From contig NZ_CP102480.1 in assembly GCF_024662015.1 (NCBI RefSeq), positions 558,001-622,000 of the forward strand: a DNA stretch of 64,000 bases, given 5' to 3'. A program made the translations under genes and the position numbers. The notes under the pieces were generated by a model that did no database searches, was not told the DNA's origin, and saw only the letters and a list, made by a program, of their open reading frames with translations. Every line of letters begins with the position of its first letter. Position 1 is the stretch's first letter. Origin of the DNA: Nisaea acidiphila. GTDB taxonomy: Bacteria; Pseudomonadota; Alphaproteobacteria; Thalassobaculales; Thalassobaculaceae. Shown piece by piece: positions 57,476-64,000 of this stretch.

Positions 57476-57940
57476 CTAGCTTTCCCAACTGATATAGAGC
57501 CCGATATCGCCGATCATTCCGCCGGGATATCCGAGGACACGCGCAATCAGACGGAATCCGCGGCCTTCGTTCAGCAGCTCGAACGCATCGCTCAGGCTCT
57601 TCGCATAGCCGCAGAGATGCTCGCGCCAATCGGACTCGCCGTTATTTATGCGCCGGCCATGATCTTCCAGGTAACTGGCCGGAAACCGGACGAGCTCAAG
57701 CTCGTAGAGACCCGCATCGACGGCTTTCTGAGCCAACCGGTTGTAATGAAGACGATCCTCTTCCGTGAAATGCCGCCGCATGAAGTCTTCATATTCCTTA
57801 CGCTTTTCGGCATCGAGGGCACGCTCCTTTTCGGCTTTGGCCCGGGCTTCCCGAAGCGCGTGTTCCGCCATCTCCTCGCGCACTTGGCTCGCCGTACGTC
57901 CTTCGCCGGGTTTGGGAACGTTGAACTCTCTATCGGTCAT
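57476..57940 (-). CDS. Hypothetical protein with charged helical N-terminus
   Basis: This 154-residue protein has an N-terminal half rich in Glu, Arg and Ala (VREEMAEHALREARAKAEKE) that should form a long helix, and a C-terminal half with mixed composition (LARVLGYPGG-type turn, ending IGDIGLYISWES). I do not recognise a family. It has no signal peptide or membrane segment. It stands alone, with GntR ending before it and the Bax-like gene upstream on the same strand. Confidence 0.6.
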   Translation of the reverse strand: MTDREFNVPKPGEGRTASQVREEMAEHALREARAKAEKERALDAEKRKEYEDFMRRHFTEEDRLHYNRLAQKAVDAGLYELELVRFPASYLEDHGRRINNGESDWREHLCGYAKSLSDAFELLNEGRGFRLIARVLGYPGGMIGDIGLYISWES

Positions 57941-58056
57941 CGCGATGCTCCATTTCCCAAGCGCGACCCTCGATCGGACCGCACCCTATGGTAGCGGATC
58001 AAACCGACTTAGACGCCCCTGAAAGAACACATCGGGAAAATGGTTCTCTCAAACGC

Positions 58057-59040
58057 TTAGCTCTCCCCACGCCAGACAGGGAGCAATTCATAGACGGTGC
58101 CTTCGAGGAGCTTGCTTCGATCAAGTATGGAGAGACCGTTTGCGCCGATGATCTCGAGGATCTCCTTCACATACTCGGCACCGCGCTCCGAGTAGCGCGA
58201 AAGGGCCACCGCGAGGGTCTTGCCGGACGGATTCGCACCCTGCCGCCGCAACGCCGCACGCGTCTCGCGAAACTCTGAATAGGCCCGGTGTGTATTGAGA
58301 TTTTTCAGATAGCTCCGCACCGAGTTAAGAGGCGTGCGGAATGCAGCAACCTTGTGATCCCCTTTCTCCGCCCTCTGCTCCTCGGGCACCATTCCCTTCC
58401 GGCCGAAAGTCCATTGACCGAACAGGGCATTGCCTTCGATGGCAAAGCGGGAGGTTCCCCAGGCGCTCTCCGTCGCCGCCTGAGCGAGCGCGAGCGACGG
58501 AGGAACGATATCGATCCGGCGCTCCAGCGCGTTCAGGATCTTGGTGACCGAAATCACGTCCCCTCCCACCGGCACACCGTATCTCTGTGCAAAACGATGC
58601 AACTCTTTCAAATCATCGGCGTGCGGAATTCGAGACTCGCGAATGCGATCTCTCAGACTCAGAAACTCAGCGCGTTCCGACGCCACTTCTTCATTCGCGA
58701 TGAGCACGAGTGGCAAGACCATGCGGAAGAACATCCGCTTTTTCCGCTCGACCGTGATCTCGTTCACGGTCACTTCACCAAACCGCTCGGGTACTCGAAG
58801 CAGCACCAGGCGGGGAACGTCAATCTGCCCGGCAAGCCAAGTCTCGGGCGTGTAATTCAACTCCCGGGTCAATGGCGCCAGCTCATCGAATGCGACAAAT
58901 TCGACCCGCTCGACCGACCGGCCATCATATCGCGATGCCAAATTGTCGACCGGCTCCATGATCGGTGCCGTGCGGTTGAACGCATTGCAAATGACAAGCA
59001 CGACAAGCGCGGCGGCAAAGGCCAACACGAAACGACCCAT
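58057..59040 (-). CDS. Bax-like glucosaminidase-domain protein
   Basis: This 327-residue protein starts with a single hydrophobic helix (FVLAFAAALVVLVICNAF) that is a signal anchor. The C-terminal glucosaminidase domain (LALAQAATESAWGTSRFAIEGNALFGQWTF, with the catalytic Glu in ATESAWG) is that of Bax/GH73 proteins. It should cut peptidoglycan glycan strands in the periplasm. It is divergent from the BCCT gene. Confidence 0.87.
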   Translation of the reverse strand: MGRFVLAFAAALVVLVICNAFNRTAPIMEPVDNLASRYDGRSVERVEFVAFDELAPLTRELNYTPETWLAGQIDVPRLVLLRVPERFGEVTVNEITVERKKRMFFRMVLPLVLIANEEVASERAEFLSLRDRIRESRIPHADDLKELHRFAQRYGVPVGGDVISVTKILNALERRIDIVPPSLALAQAATESAWGTSRFAIEGNALFGQWTFGRKGMVPEEQRAEKGDHKVAAFRTPLNSVRSYLKNLNTHRAYSEFRETRAALRRQGANPSGKTLAVALSRYSERGAEYVKEILEIIGANGLSILDRSKLLEGTVYELLPVWRGES

Positions 59041-59234
59041 TCTGAAACCCCATCCGTTGGGCGAGCATTTCCGGAAAGCCTTTCGGACAGAGCCCGACAG
59101 TCCGGTTCAATGGCCAAAGATAGTGTGGATTACGCCGAAACTAAGGCCGGAAAAGGATATCCCCTAAGACATGGCCCCGATGCCGAATACAGCATAGCAT
59201 GATGCCGATTGCGGATCCTCGTGCGGGAGCGAAG

Positions 59235-60755
59235 ATGAGCGGCGATACGGCGGACACGACGACGACCGGGAAGCTCAACATCAAGCTGGTCGTAGCACTT
59301 GTCGTCACGGGCGGGACCGCGATCTGGGGCATCGCCGACACACAAGGTCTCGCGGATCTGGCTCAGCGCGTGGTCGGTTTCTATTTCACCAGCCGCGGCT
59401 GGTTCGTGATGCTGACCGTCAGCGCTTTACTGATCGCGGCAATCGCGCTCGCGCTTTCCCCGTACGGCACGATCGTCCTTGGCAGGGACGACGACAAACC
59501 TGAATTCTCGACCCCGGGCTGGCTCTCCATGCTGTTCGCGGCGGGCATGGGCGTCGGCCTGCTCTATTGGGGATCGGCCGAGCCGATCACGCACTATCTC
59601 CTCGGCATCGAATATATGGACAAGGGCCTGGCGGCGAGCCGCGCGCTCTTCATCACGAATTTCCATTGGGGCCTGCATGCCTGGGCGATCTACGCCATCC
59701 TCGGTCTGATCATCGCATACTTCAGCTTCCGGCGCGGCTATCCGATGCTGCTGAGCAAACCGATCGAGGTCGTCTTCGGACACCGGCGCTGGACCGCGGC
59801 GGCGGGCTGGCTCTGCGATGTCCTCGCGATCGTCGCGATCGCCATCGGTCTCGGCGGCTCCGTCGCCATGGGAGTCTTCCAGGTCCAGAGCGGCATCGAG
59901 AGCATTCTCGGCATGGAACCCGCCGGCCTTGCGCTTGCCCTGCCTGTCTTCGCCGTTCTCTGCGCCGTCTATGTCCTTCCACTGCTCGTCCCTCTCGACC
60001 GCGGCATGTCTCTGATGTCGGAAACAGCGATGCTCATCGCCGGCGGATTGATGATCTTCGTTCTGCTCGCCGGTCCGACCCACTACATCATGAACGCCAT
60101 CGTGGAGCAGATCGGGGCCTATTTCGGCGGCGTCCTACAGCACGGTTTCGAAACCTATACGTTTTTCGACGAGCGGATCGGCGGCTGGTTTCAATCCTGG
60201 ACGCTGACCTACATGGTCTGGTGGCTGGCTTGGGCCCCCTTCGTCGGAGTCTTTGTCGCCCGCATCTCCCGGGGCCGGACGATCCGGGAATTCGTGATCG
60301 GTGTGATTTTGGCCCCGACCGGGTTCTCCATGGCCTGGTTCGGCACCTTCGGCGCCGCCGGCTTTTACGACATCCTGCTTCGCCCAACCGGGATCCTCGC
60401 GGTGACGGAGAAAGATCCCGCCTATACCAGCTTCTTTCTGCTGCAGAACCTGCCGCTCTCCACGTTGACAAGCATCGCAACCATCGTGGCGGCCTTTCTG
60501 TTCATAGTGACCAGCGTGGTGAGCGCGGCCTTCGTCCTCGGCATGTTCTCCAGCGGCGGCGACCTCAATCCGAGCCGAAAAGTGAAATTGGCCTGGGGCG
60601 TCGTCCTCGGCGCGCTCGGGCTGGTAATGATCCTTTCCGGCAGCATCGACGCCGTGAAATCGATCATCGCGCTCGGCGCCATACCTTTCGTCTTTATCGT
60701 CCTGCTGCTGCTTGTCTGCTTCCTGAAAGCCCTGAAAGCGGAGCGCCCGAAATGA
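59235..60755 (+). CDS. BCCT-family betaine/carnitine/choline transporter
   Basis: This 506-residue secondary transporter has twelve membrane helices. The glycine-rich segment GMGVGLLYWGSAEPITHYL, the tryptophan-rich TM8 region TYMVWWLAWAPFVGVFVARISRG with its conserved WWxxW, and TSVVSAAFVLGMFSSGG are all BCCT signatures. It probably imports glycine betaine, choline or a related osmolyte with sodium or protons. The ATG at 59235 has GGGAGCGAAG upstream. Its stop overlaps the start of a 33-residue membrane microprotein gene. Confidence 0.92.
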   Translation: MSGDTADTTTTGKLNIKLVVALVVTGGTAIWGIADTQGLADLAQRVVGFYFTSRGWFVMLTVSALLIAAIALALSPYGTIVLGRDDDKPEFSTPGWLSMLFAAGMGVGLLYWGSAEPITHYLLGIEYMDKGLAASRALFITNFHWGLHAWAIYAILGLIIAYFSFRRGYPMLLSKPIEVVFGHRRWTAAAGWLCDVLAIVAIAIGLGGSVAMGVFQVQSGIESILGMEPAGLALALPVFAVLCAVYVLPLLVPLDRGMSLMSETAMLIAGGLMIFVLLAGPTHYIMNAIVEQIGAYFGGVLQHGFETYTFFDERIGGWFQSWTLTYMVWWLAWAPFVGVFVARISRGRTIREFVIGVILAPTGFSMAWFGTFGAAGFYDILLRPTGILAVTEKDPAYTSFFLLQNLPLSTLTSIATIVAAFLFIVTSVVSAAFVLGMFSSGGDLNPSRKVKLAWGVVLGALGLVMILSGSIDAVKSIIALGAIPFVFIVLLLLVCFLKALKAERPK

Positions 60756-60853
60756 GCATTTTCCATTTCTTCGACATGCTCGGAAACGTGACGACCTTCG
60801 CCTTCATAGGTGCACTGATCTATCTCTATCTCCGCAAGGAGAAAGAGGATTGA
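60752..60853 (+). CDS. 33-residue single-helix membrane microprotein coupled to BCCT
   Basis: This ORF starts with ATG inside the BCCT stop (ATGA overlap) and encodes MSIFHFFDMLGNVTTFAFIG followed by ALIYLYLRKEKED. It is one hydrophobic helix with a basic/acidic end, so it should sit in the inner membrane. The coupling to the BCCT gene and the clean hydrophobic profile argue that it is real, perhaps an accessory or regulatory subunit of the carrier. It is too short for routine gene finders. No family is recognised. Confidence 0.7.
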   Translation: MSIFHFFDMLGNVTTFAFIGALIYLYLRKEKED

Positions 60854-60854
60854 C

Positions 60855-61481
60855 TCAGGCTGCGCTCGGCTTGCTCTGCAGGCCGCCCTTCTCGCGAATG
60901 AAAGCGGCGATTTCGGCAACGCCCCGGCCGTTCTTCAGCTGCGTGAAGACGAAAGGGCGATCGCCGCGCTGACGCTTGGTATCCTCCGCCATGACGCCGA
61001 GATCGGCGCCAACCAGCGGTGCGAGATCGGTCTTGTTGATCACCAGAAGGTCGGAGCGGGTGATACCGGGGCCGCCCTTGCGCGGGATCTTTTCGCCGGC
61101 CGCAACGTCAATGACGTAGATCGTCAGGTCCGCCAGTTCCGGGCTGAATGTGGCCGCGAGATTGTCCCCGCCGGATTCGATCAGCGCCAGCTCCGCCGTC
61201 GGGAAGGACGTCCCCATCGTGTCGATGGCCGCAAGGTTGATCGAGGCGTCCTCGCGGATCGCGGTGTGCGGGCAGCCGCCGGTCTCCACCCCCATGATCC
61301 TCTCCGCCGCGATCGCGCCGGTGCGGGTCAGGATCTTCTGATCCTCCTTAGTGTAGATATCGTTGGTGATCACGAACATGTCCGTGTCCCGGCTCATCTC
61401 CCGGCAGAGCATCTCACAGAGCGCCGTCTTGCCGGAGCCCACCGGCCCGCCGATCCCGACCCGAAGCGGTCCCGTCGTCAT
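60855..61481 (-). CDS. ureG: Urease accessory GTPase UreG
   Basis: This 208-residue GTPase drives nickel insertion into urease. The P-loop [17 protein letters not shown] is near the N-terminus, [17 protein letters not shown] is the invariant metal-binding Cys-Pro-His segment, and [15 protein letters not shown] contains the NKxD guanine motif. GAAGGAGGAAAAG lies before the ATG at 61481. It is the last urease gene in the minus-strand cluster and ends two bases from the stop of the convergent microprotein gene. Confidence 0.96.
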   Translation of the reverse strand: MTTGPLRVGIGGPVGSGKTALCEMLCREMSRDTDMFVITNDIYTKEDQKILTRTGAIAAERIMGVETGGCPHTAIREDASINLAAIDTMGTSFPTAELALIESGGDNLAATFSPELADLTIYVIDVAAGEKIPRKGGPGITRSDLLVINKTDLAPLVGADLGVMAEDTKRQRGDRPFVFTQLKNGRGVAEIAAFIREKGGLQSKPSAA

Positions 61482-61492
61482 CTTTTCCTCCT

Positions 61493-62173
61493 TCACGATC
61501 TGAACAGCCGGCCGTCCATGGCCTCGTGCTGCAGTGAACTCCACTCCGCCATCAGCGCGGCGCTGCCGATATCCTCAACTCCGAGCCCCCGGCTGTCACG
61601 CCAGACGGTCTCGACACCGCTTTCGAGCGCGGCGATCACCTTCTGCCCGTCCGTCTGGCCGAGAGGAACGGCGCGCACCGCTGCCGAGACAAGATTATGC
61701 ACGAAGGCCTGCAGAAACAGCGGCCCCGCGAGTTCGAGCCCAATGCCCGAGGCGGCGGTAACGGCACCATAGGCCACGGCCAGCGGCGGGGCCGGCGGCA
61801 AAGCCAGGGCCTCGAACTCCGGCCAGGCCGCGCACACTGTCTTCAGGAAGGCTGCTCCCTGCGAGGTCGCTTCCAGCCTGAGCTCCGCGGTCGGAATCAG
61901 GGCCAGGGCGAGTTGCGAGAGTTCCGCCAGTCCTGCCGCGTCCCGTTCCGCCGCATGGCGCCAGGCCGCAGAAAGCAGGATCGCGTCGTTCCGTCCGGTA
62001 CCAAACTGGAGAAGTCCTCCGATCCAGTCCTCAAGCGTCGCCGCGTCGCGCACCAGATCCGCCTCGATCGCCGCCTCTATCCCGTGGCTGTAGCTGTAGG
62101 CCCCGACCGGAAAGGACGGGGAAAGCCACGACTGCAGGCGGAGCGCGGCGCGGATACCTCCACACTCAGCCAT
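61493..62173 (-). CDS. ureF: Urease accessory protein UreF
   Basis: This 226-residue helical protein works with UreD(H) and UreG to activate urease. [26 protein letters not shown] is the family N-terminus and [25 protein letters not shown] is the conserved C-terminal stretch. The open frame extends upstream to 62332, but the preceding residues are antisense-like to ureE; ATG 62173 overlaps the ureE end by 8 bases. Confidence 0.94.
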   Translation of the reverse strand: MAECGGIRAALRLQSWLSPSFPVGAYSYSHGIEAAIEADLVRDAATLEDWIGGLLQFGTGRNDAILLSAAWRHAAERDAAGLAELSQLALALIPTAELRLEATSQGAAFLKTVCAAWPEFEALALPPAPPLAVAYGAVTAASGIGLELAGPLFLQAFVHNLVSAAVRAVPLGQTDGQKVIAALESGVETVWRDSRGLGVEDIGSAALMAEWSSLQHEAMDGRLFRS

Positions 62174-62705
62174 GATGATGGGAATGGCCGTGACGGTGGT
62201 CATGGTCGTGGTCATGCGCGTGATCGTGTGAATGGGCATGTCCGTGATCGTAGGCCCCGCCTTCCGGTTGAAACGGTAAAACCGTCTCCGTGACCGTCGC
62301 GCCGAGCCCGCGCAGCATGTCGGCGATGACATGATCCGGGCGCAGCAGGATCGCCCCTTCTGAAATCTGCGCCGGCAAATGCCGATTGCCGATATGCCAG
62401 GCGAGCCGCAGCAGGTGATGCGGCGACGACGCCTTCACCTCCATCACCGCCTCCGGCGCCGCGGCAACACGAATCCAGCCACCGCTTTCCAGCTCCAGTC
62501 CGTCTCCGTCCGCGAGCGCCACCGCACGCGGCAGATCGAGCAGAACCGCATTGCCGCCGTCCGTATCGAGCCGGATGCGGCGCCGGTGACGATCGTCGAA
62601 GGCGAGCGTCACCTGATCCGCCTGGCCGGCCGCATTCCAACTGCCCGCCGGCGCGTGCGCAACAGCGCGTCCGAGGTCCTTCGTCACAGTCATAGCCTCC
62701 GCCAT
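62166..62705 (-). CDS. ureE: Urease accessory protein UreE with histidine-rich tail
   Basis: This 179-residue nickel chaperone has the UreE core (AWHIGNRHLPAQI, then LRPDHVIADMLRGLG) and a C-terminal run of about 15 His within 27 residues, alternating with Asp (HAHSHDHAHDHDHDH pattern), which binds nickel. Starts at 62705 or 62693 (GGAGG upstream of the latter) are both possible. It lies 7 bases after ureC and overlaps ureF. Confidence 0.95.
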   Translation of the reverse strand: MAEAMTVTKDLGRAVAHAPAGSWNAAGQADQVTLAFDDRHRRRIRLDTDGGNAVLLDLPRAVALADGDGLELESGGWIRVAAAPEAVMEVKASSPHHLLRLAWHIGNRHLPAQISEGAILLRPDHVIADMLRGLGATVTETVLPFQPEGGAYDHGHAHSHDHAHDHDHDHRHGHSHHHG

Positions 62706-62712
62706 GCGCCGT

Positions 62713-64000
62713 TCAATACATGAAATAGCGCTGCGCCATAGGCAGTTCCGTCGCCGGCTCGCAGGTCAGAAGCTCGCCGTCGGCGCGCACTTCGTAGGTC
62801 TCCGGGTCGACCTCGATATCCGGCGTCGCATCGTTCAGGACCATCGATTTCTTGGTGATCCCCGCCCGCGTGTTGCGCACGGGAAGAACCTGTTTCTCCA
62901 ACCCGAACCGTGCGCCGACACTGGCTTCGATCGCCGCATCGCTGACAAAGGTGACGGAACTCTTGTGCAGGGATCGGCCGAAGCTGCCAAACATCGGCCG
63001 ATAGTGCTGCGGCTGCGGCGTTGGGATCGAGGCGTTCGGATCTCCCATGATCGAGGCGGCGATAGTACCGCATTTCAGCACCATGTCCGGCTTCACCCCG
63101 AAGAAGGCCGGCGACCAGATCACCAGATCCGCCAGCTTGCCGACCTCGACGGAACCGACATGGGCGTCGATGCCGTGCGCGATCGCCGGATTGATGGTGT
63201 ATTTGGCGATATAGCGACGGGCGCGGAAATTGTCGTTGTCGCCTTTTTCGTCCGGTAGCCGCCCGAACTGCTTCTTCATCTTGTCGGCCGTCTGCCAGGT
63301 CCGGATCAGCACCTCGCCGACCCGGCCCATCGCCTGACTATCGGAGGCAATGATCGAGAAGGCGCCCCGGTCGTGCAGGATATCCTCCGCAGCGATGGTC
63401 TCGCGCCGGATCCGGCTTTCCGCGAAGGCAACGTCTTCCGGGATGCTCTTCGAAAGGTGATGGCAGACCATGAGCATGTCGAGATGCTCATCGATCGTGT
63501 TCACCGTGAAAGGCCGCGTCGGATTGGTCGAGGACGGGATGACATTGTCGAGGCCACAGACCTTGATGATGTCAGGTGCATGCCCGCCTCCCGCGCCCTC
63601 GGTATGGAAGGCATGGATGGTGCGCCCCTTGAAGGCGCCGACAGAGTTCTCGACGAAGCCGGACTCGTTCAGCGTATCGGTATGGATCAGGACCTGGACG
63701 TCCATCTCGTCGGCAACGGAGAGACAGGTATCGATCGCCGCCGGTGTGGTGCCCCAGTCCTCGTGCAGTTTGAGACCGCAGGCTCCGGCCCTGACCTGCT
63801 CGCGCAAACCTTCCGGCTGGCTCGCATTGCCTTTGCCGAAGAAGCCGAGATTCATCGGGAAAGCGTCCGCTGCCTGAAGCATCCGCTCCATGTGCCACGG
63901 GCCCGGCGTACAAGTCGTTGCGTTCGTGCCGGTCGCCGGTCCTGTGCCTCCGCCCATCATGGTCGTGACGCCGGAATTGAGCGCCTCGTCGATCTGCTGC
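62713..64000 (-). CDS. ureC: Urease alpha subunit, C-terminal part (runs off the window)
   Basis: This is the C-terminal ~429 residues of the catalytic subunit, which hydrolyses urea with two nickel ions; the N-terminus lies beyond 64000. GLKLHEDWG carries the lysine that is carbamylated to bridge the nickels, and the active-site stretch [20 protein letters not shown] contains the flap cysteine and histidines. The chain ends MAQRYFMY, near the normal end. The order ureC-ureE-ureF-ureG is as expected; ureA, ureB and ureD are outside the window. Confidence 0.95.
   Translation of the reverse strand, partial: QQIDEALNSGVTTMMGGGTGPATGTNATTCTPGPWHMERMLQAADAFPMNLGFFGKGNASQPEGLREQVRAGACGLKLHEDWGTTPAAIDTCLSVADEMDVQVLIHTDTLNESGFVENSVGAFKGRTIHAFHTEGAGGGHAPDIIKVCGLDNVIPSSTNPTRPFTVNTIDEHLDMLMVCHHLSKSIPEDVAFAESRIRRETIAAEDILHDRGAFSIIASDSQAMGRVGEVLIRTWQTADKMKKQFGRLPDEKGDNDNFRARRYIAKYTINPAIAHGIDAHVGSVEVGKLADLVIWSPAFFGVKPDMVLKCGTIAASIMGDPNASIPTPQPQHYRPMFGSFGRSLHKSSVTFVSDAAIEASVGARFGLEKQVLPVRNTRAGITKKSMVLNDATPDIEVDPETYEVRADGELLTCEPATELPMAQRYFMY

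Noticed and set aside
59567-60853. 428-codon plus-strand frame overlapping BCCT
   Set aside because: All but the last 33 codons are an out-of-frame shadow of the BCCT gene; only the terminal microprotein is kept.

Overview
The window is about 64 kb of high-GC bacterial chromosome. The gene content suggests an alphaproteobacterium, probably a marine Rhodospirillales relative: a rhizobial-type glycerol ABC operon, choline and glycine betaine genes, a TAXI-type TRAP transporter, a BCCT carrier, a bacterial voltage-gated sodium channel, a corrinoid-type methyltransferase homologue and urease genes. This placement is inferred from gene content; no 16S gene is present. No rRNA, tRNA, CRISPR array, insertion sequence or prophage was seen. 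Genes are dense and often translationally coupled.

Layout. 1-2326: end of betA, then betB (choline to glycine betaine). 2327-2899: an AT-richer stretch without a convincing gene. 2900-8433: a VioD/salicylyl-CoA-hydroxylase-like flavin monooxygenase facing a minus-strand cluster of potG-potH-potI-like polyamine transporter genes and an aldehyde dehydrogenase. 8518-12797: a two-gene unit of a TPR plus outer-membrane-barrel protein (Slam-like architecture) and a 952-residue exported protein with a FecR domain and a TbpB-like C-terminal barrel; this is the best candidate for an undescribed system. 13001-15588: a CurA-like reductase, an RhtA-like exporter and a divergent Lrp-type regulator. 15585-19142: a YnjBCD-type ABC importer. 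19412-23764: IclR regulator, acyl-CoA ligase, RhlE helicase and cold-shock protein. 23826-28526: membrane dipeptidase and a TAXI TRAP system with a recognisable promoter and operator. 28810-33496: a DUF2189 membrane protein, a large cytoplasmic hybrid kinase and a VOC protein.

33500-39341 is a minus-strand run: cysteine hydrolase, CoA transferase, upp, EamA exporter, glpD, glpR. The divergent plus-strand glpV-glpS-glpT-glpP-glpQ-glpU operon (39709-45772) imports glycerol; operator-like TTCG/CGAA sites lie between the two arms. 45801-45883 is a large imperfect inverted repeat. 45908-50566: alpha/beta hydrolase, non-pyrrolysine MttB homologue, carboxymuconolactone-decarboxylase-family protein, sodium channel and HU. 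50887-57434: catabolic genes, namely an amidohydrolase, enoyl-CoA hydratase, thioesterase, PAS-like protein, a haloacetate-dehalogenase-like hydrolase, a second hydrolase, and a LeuB-like dehydrogenase coupled to its likely GntR regulator. 57476-60853: a hypothetical protein, a Bax-like glucosaminidase, and a BCCT carrier with an overlapping 33-residue membrane microprotein. 60855-64000: ureG, ureF, ureE and the C-terminal part of ureC, which runs off the window.

The recurring theme is scavenging of small osmolytes and nitrogenous or C3 compounds (choline, betaine, polyamines, glycerol, urea), with dedicated importers and local regulators.
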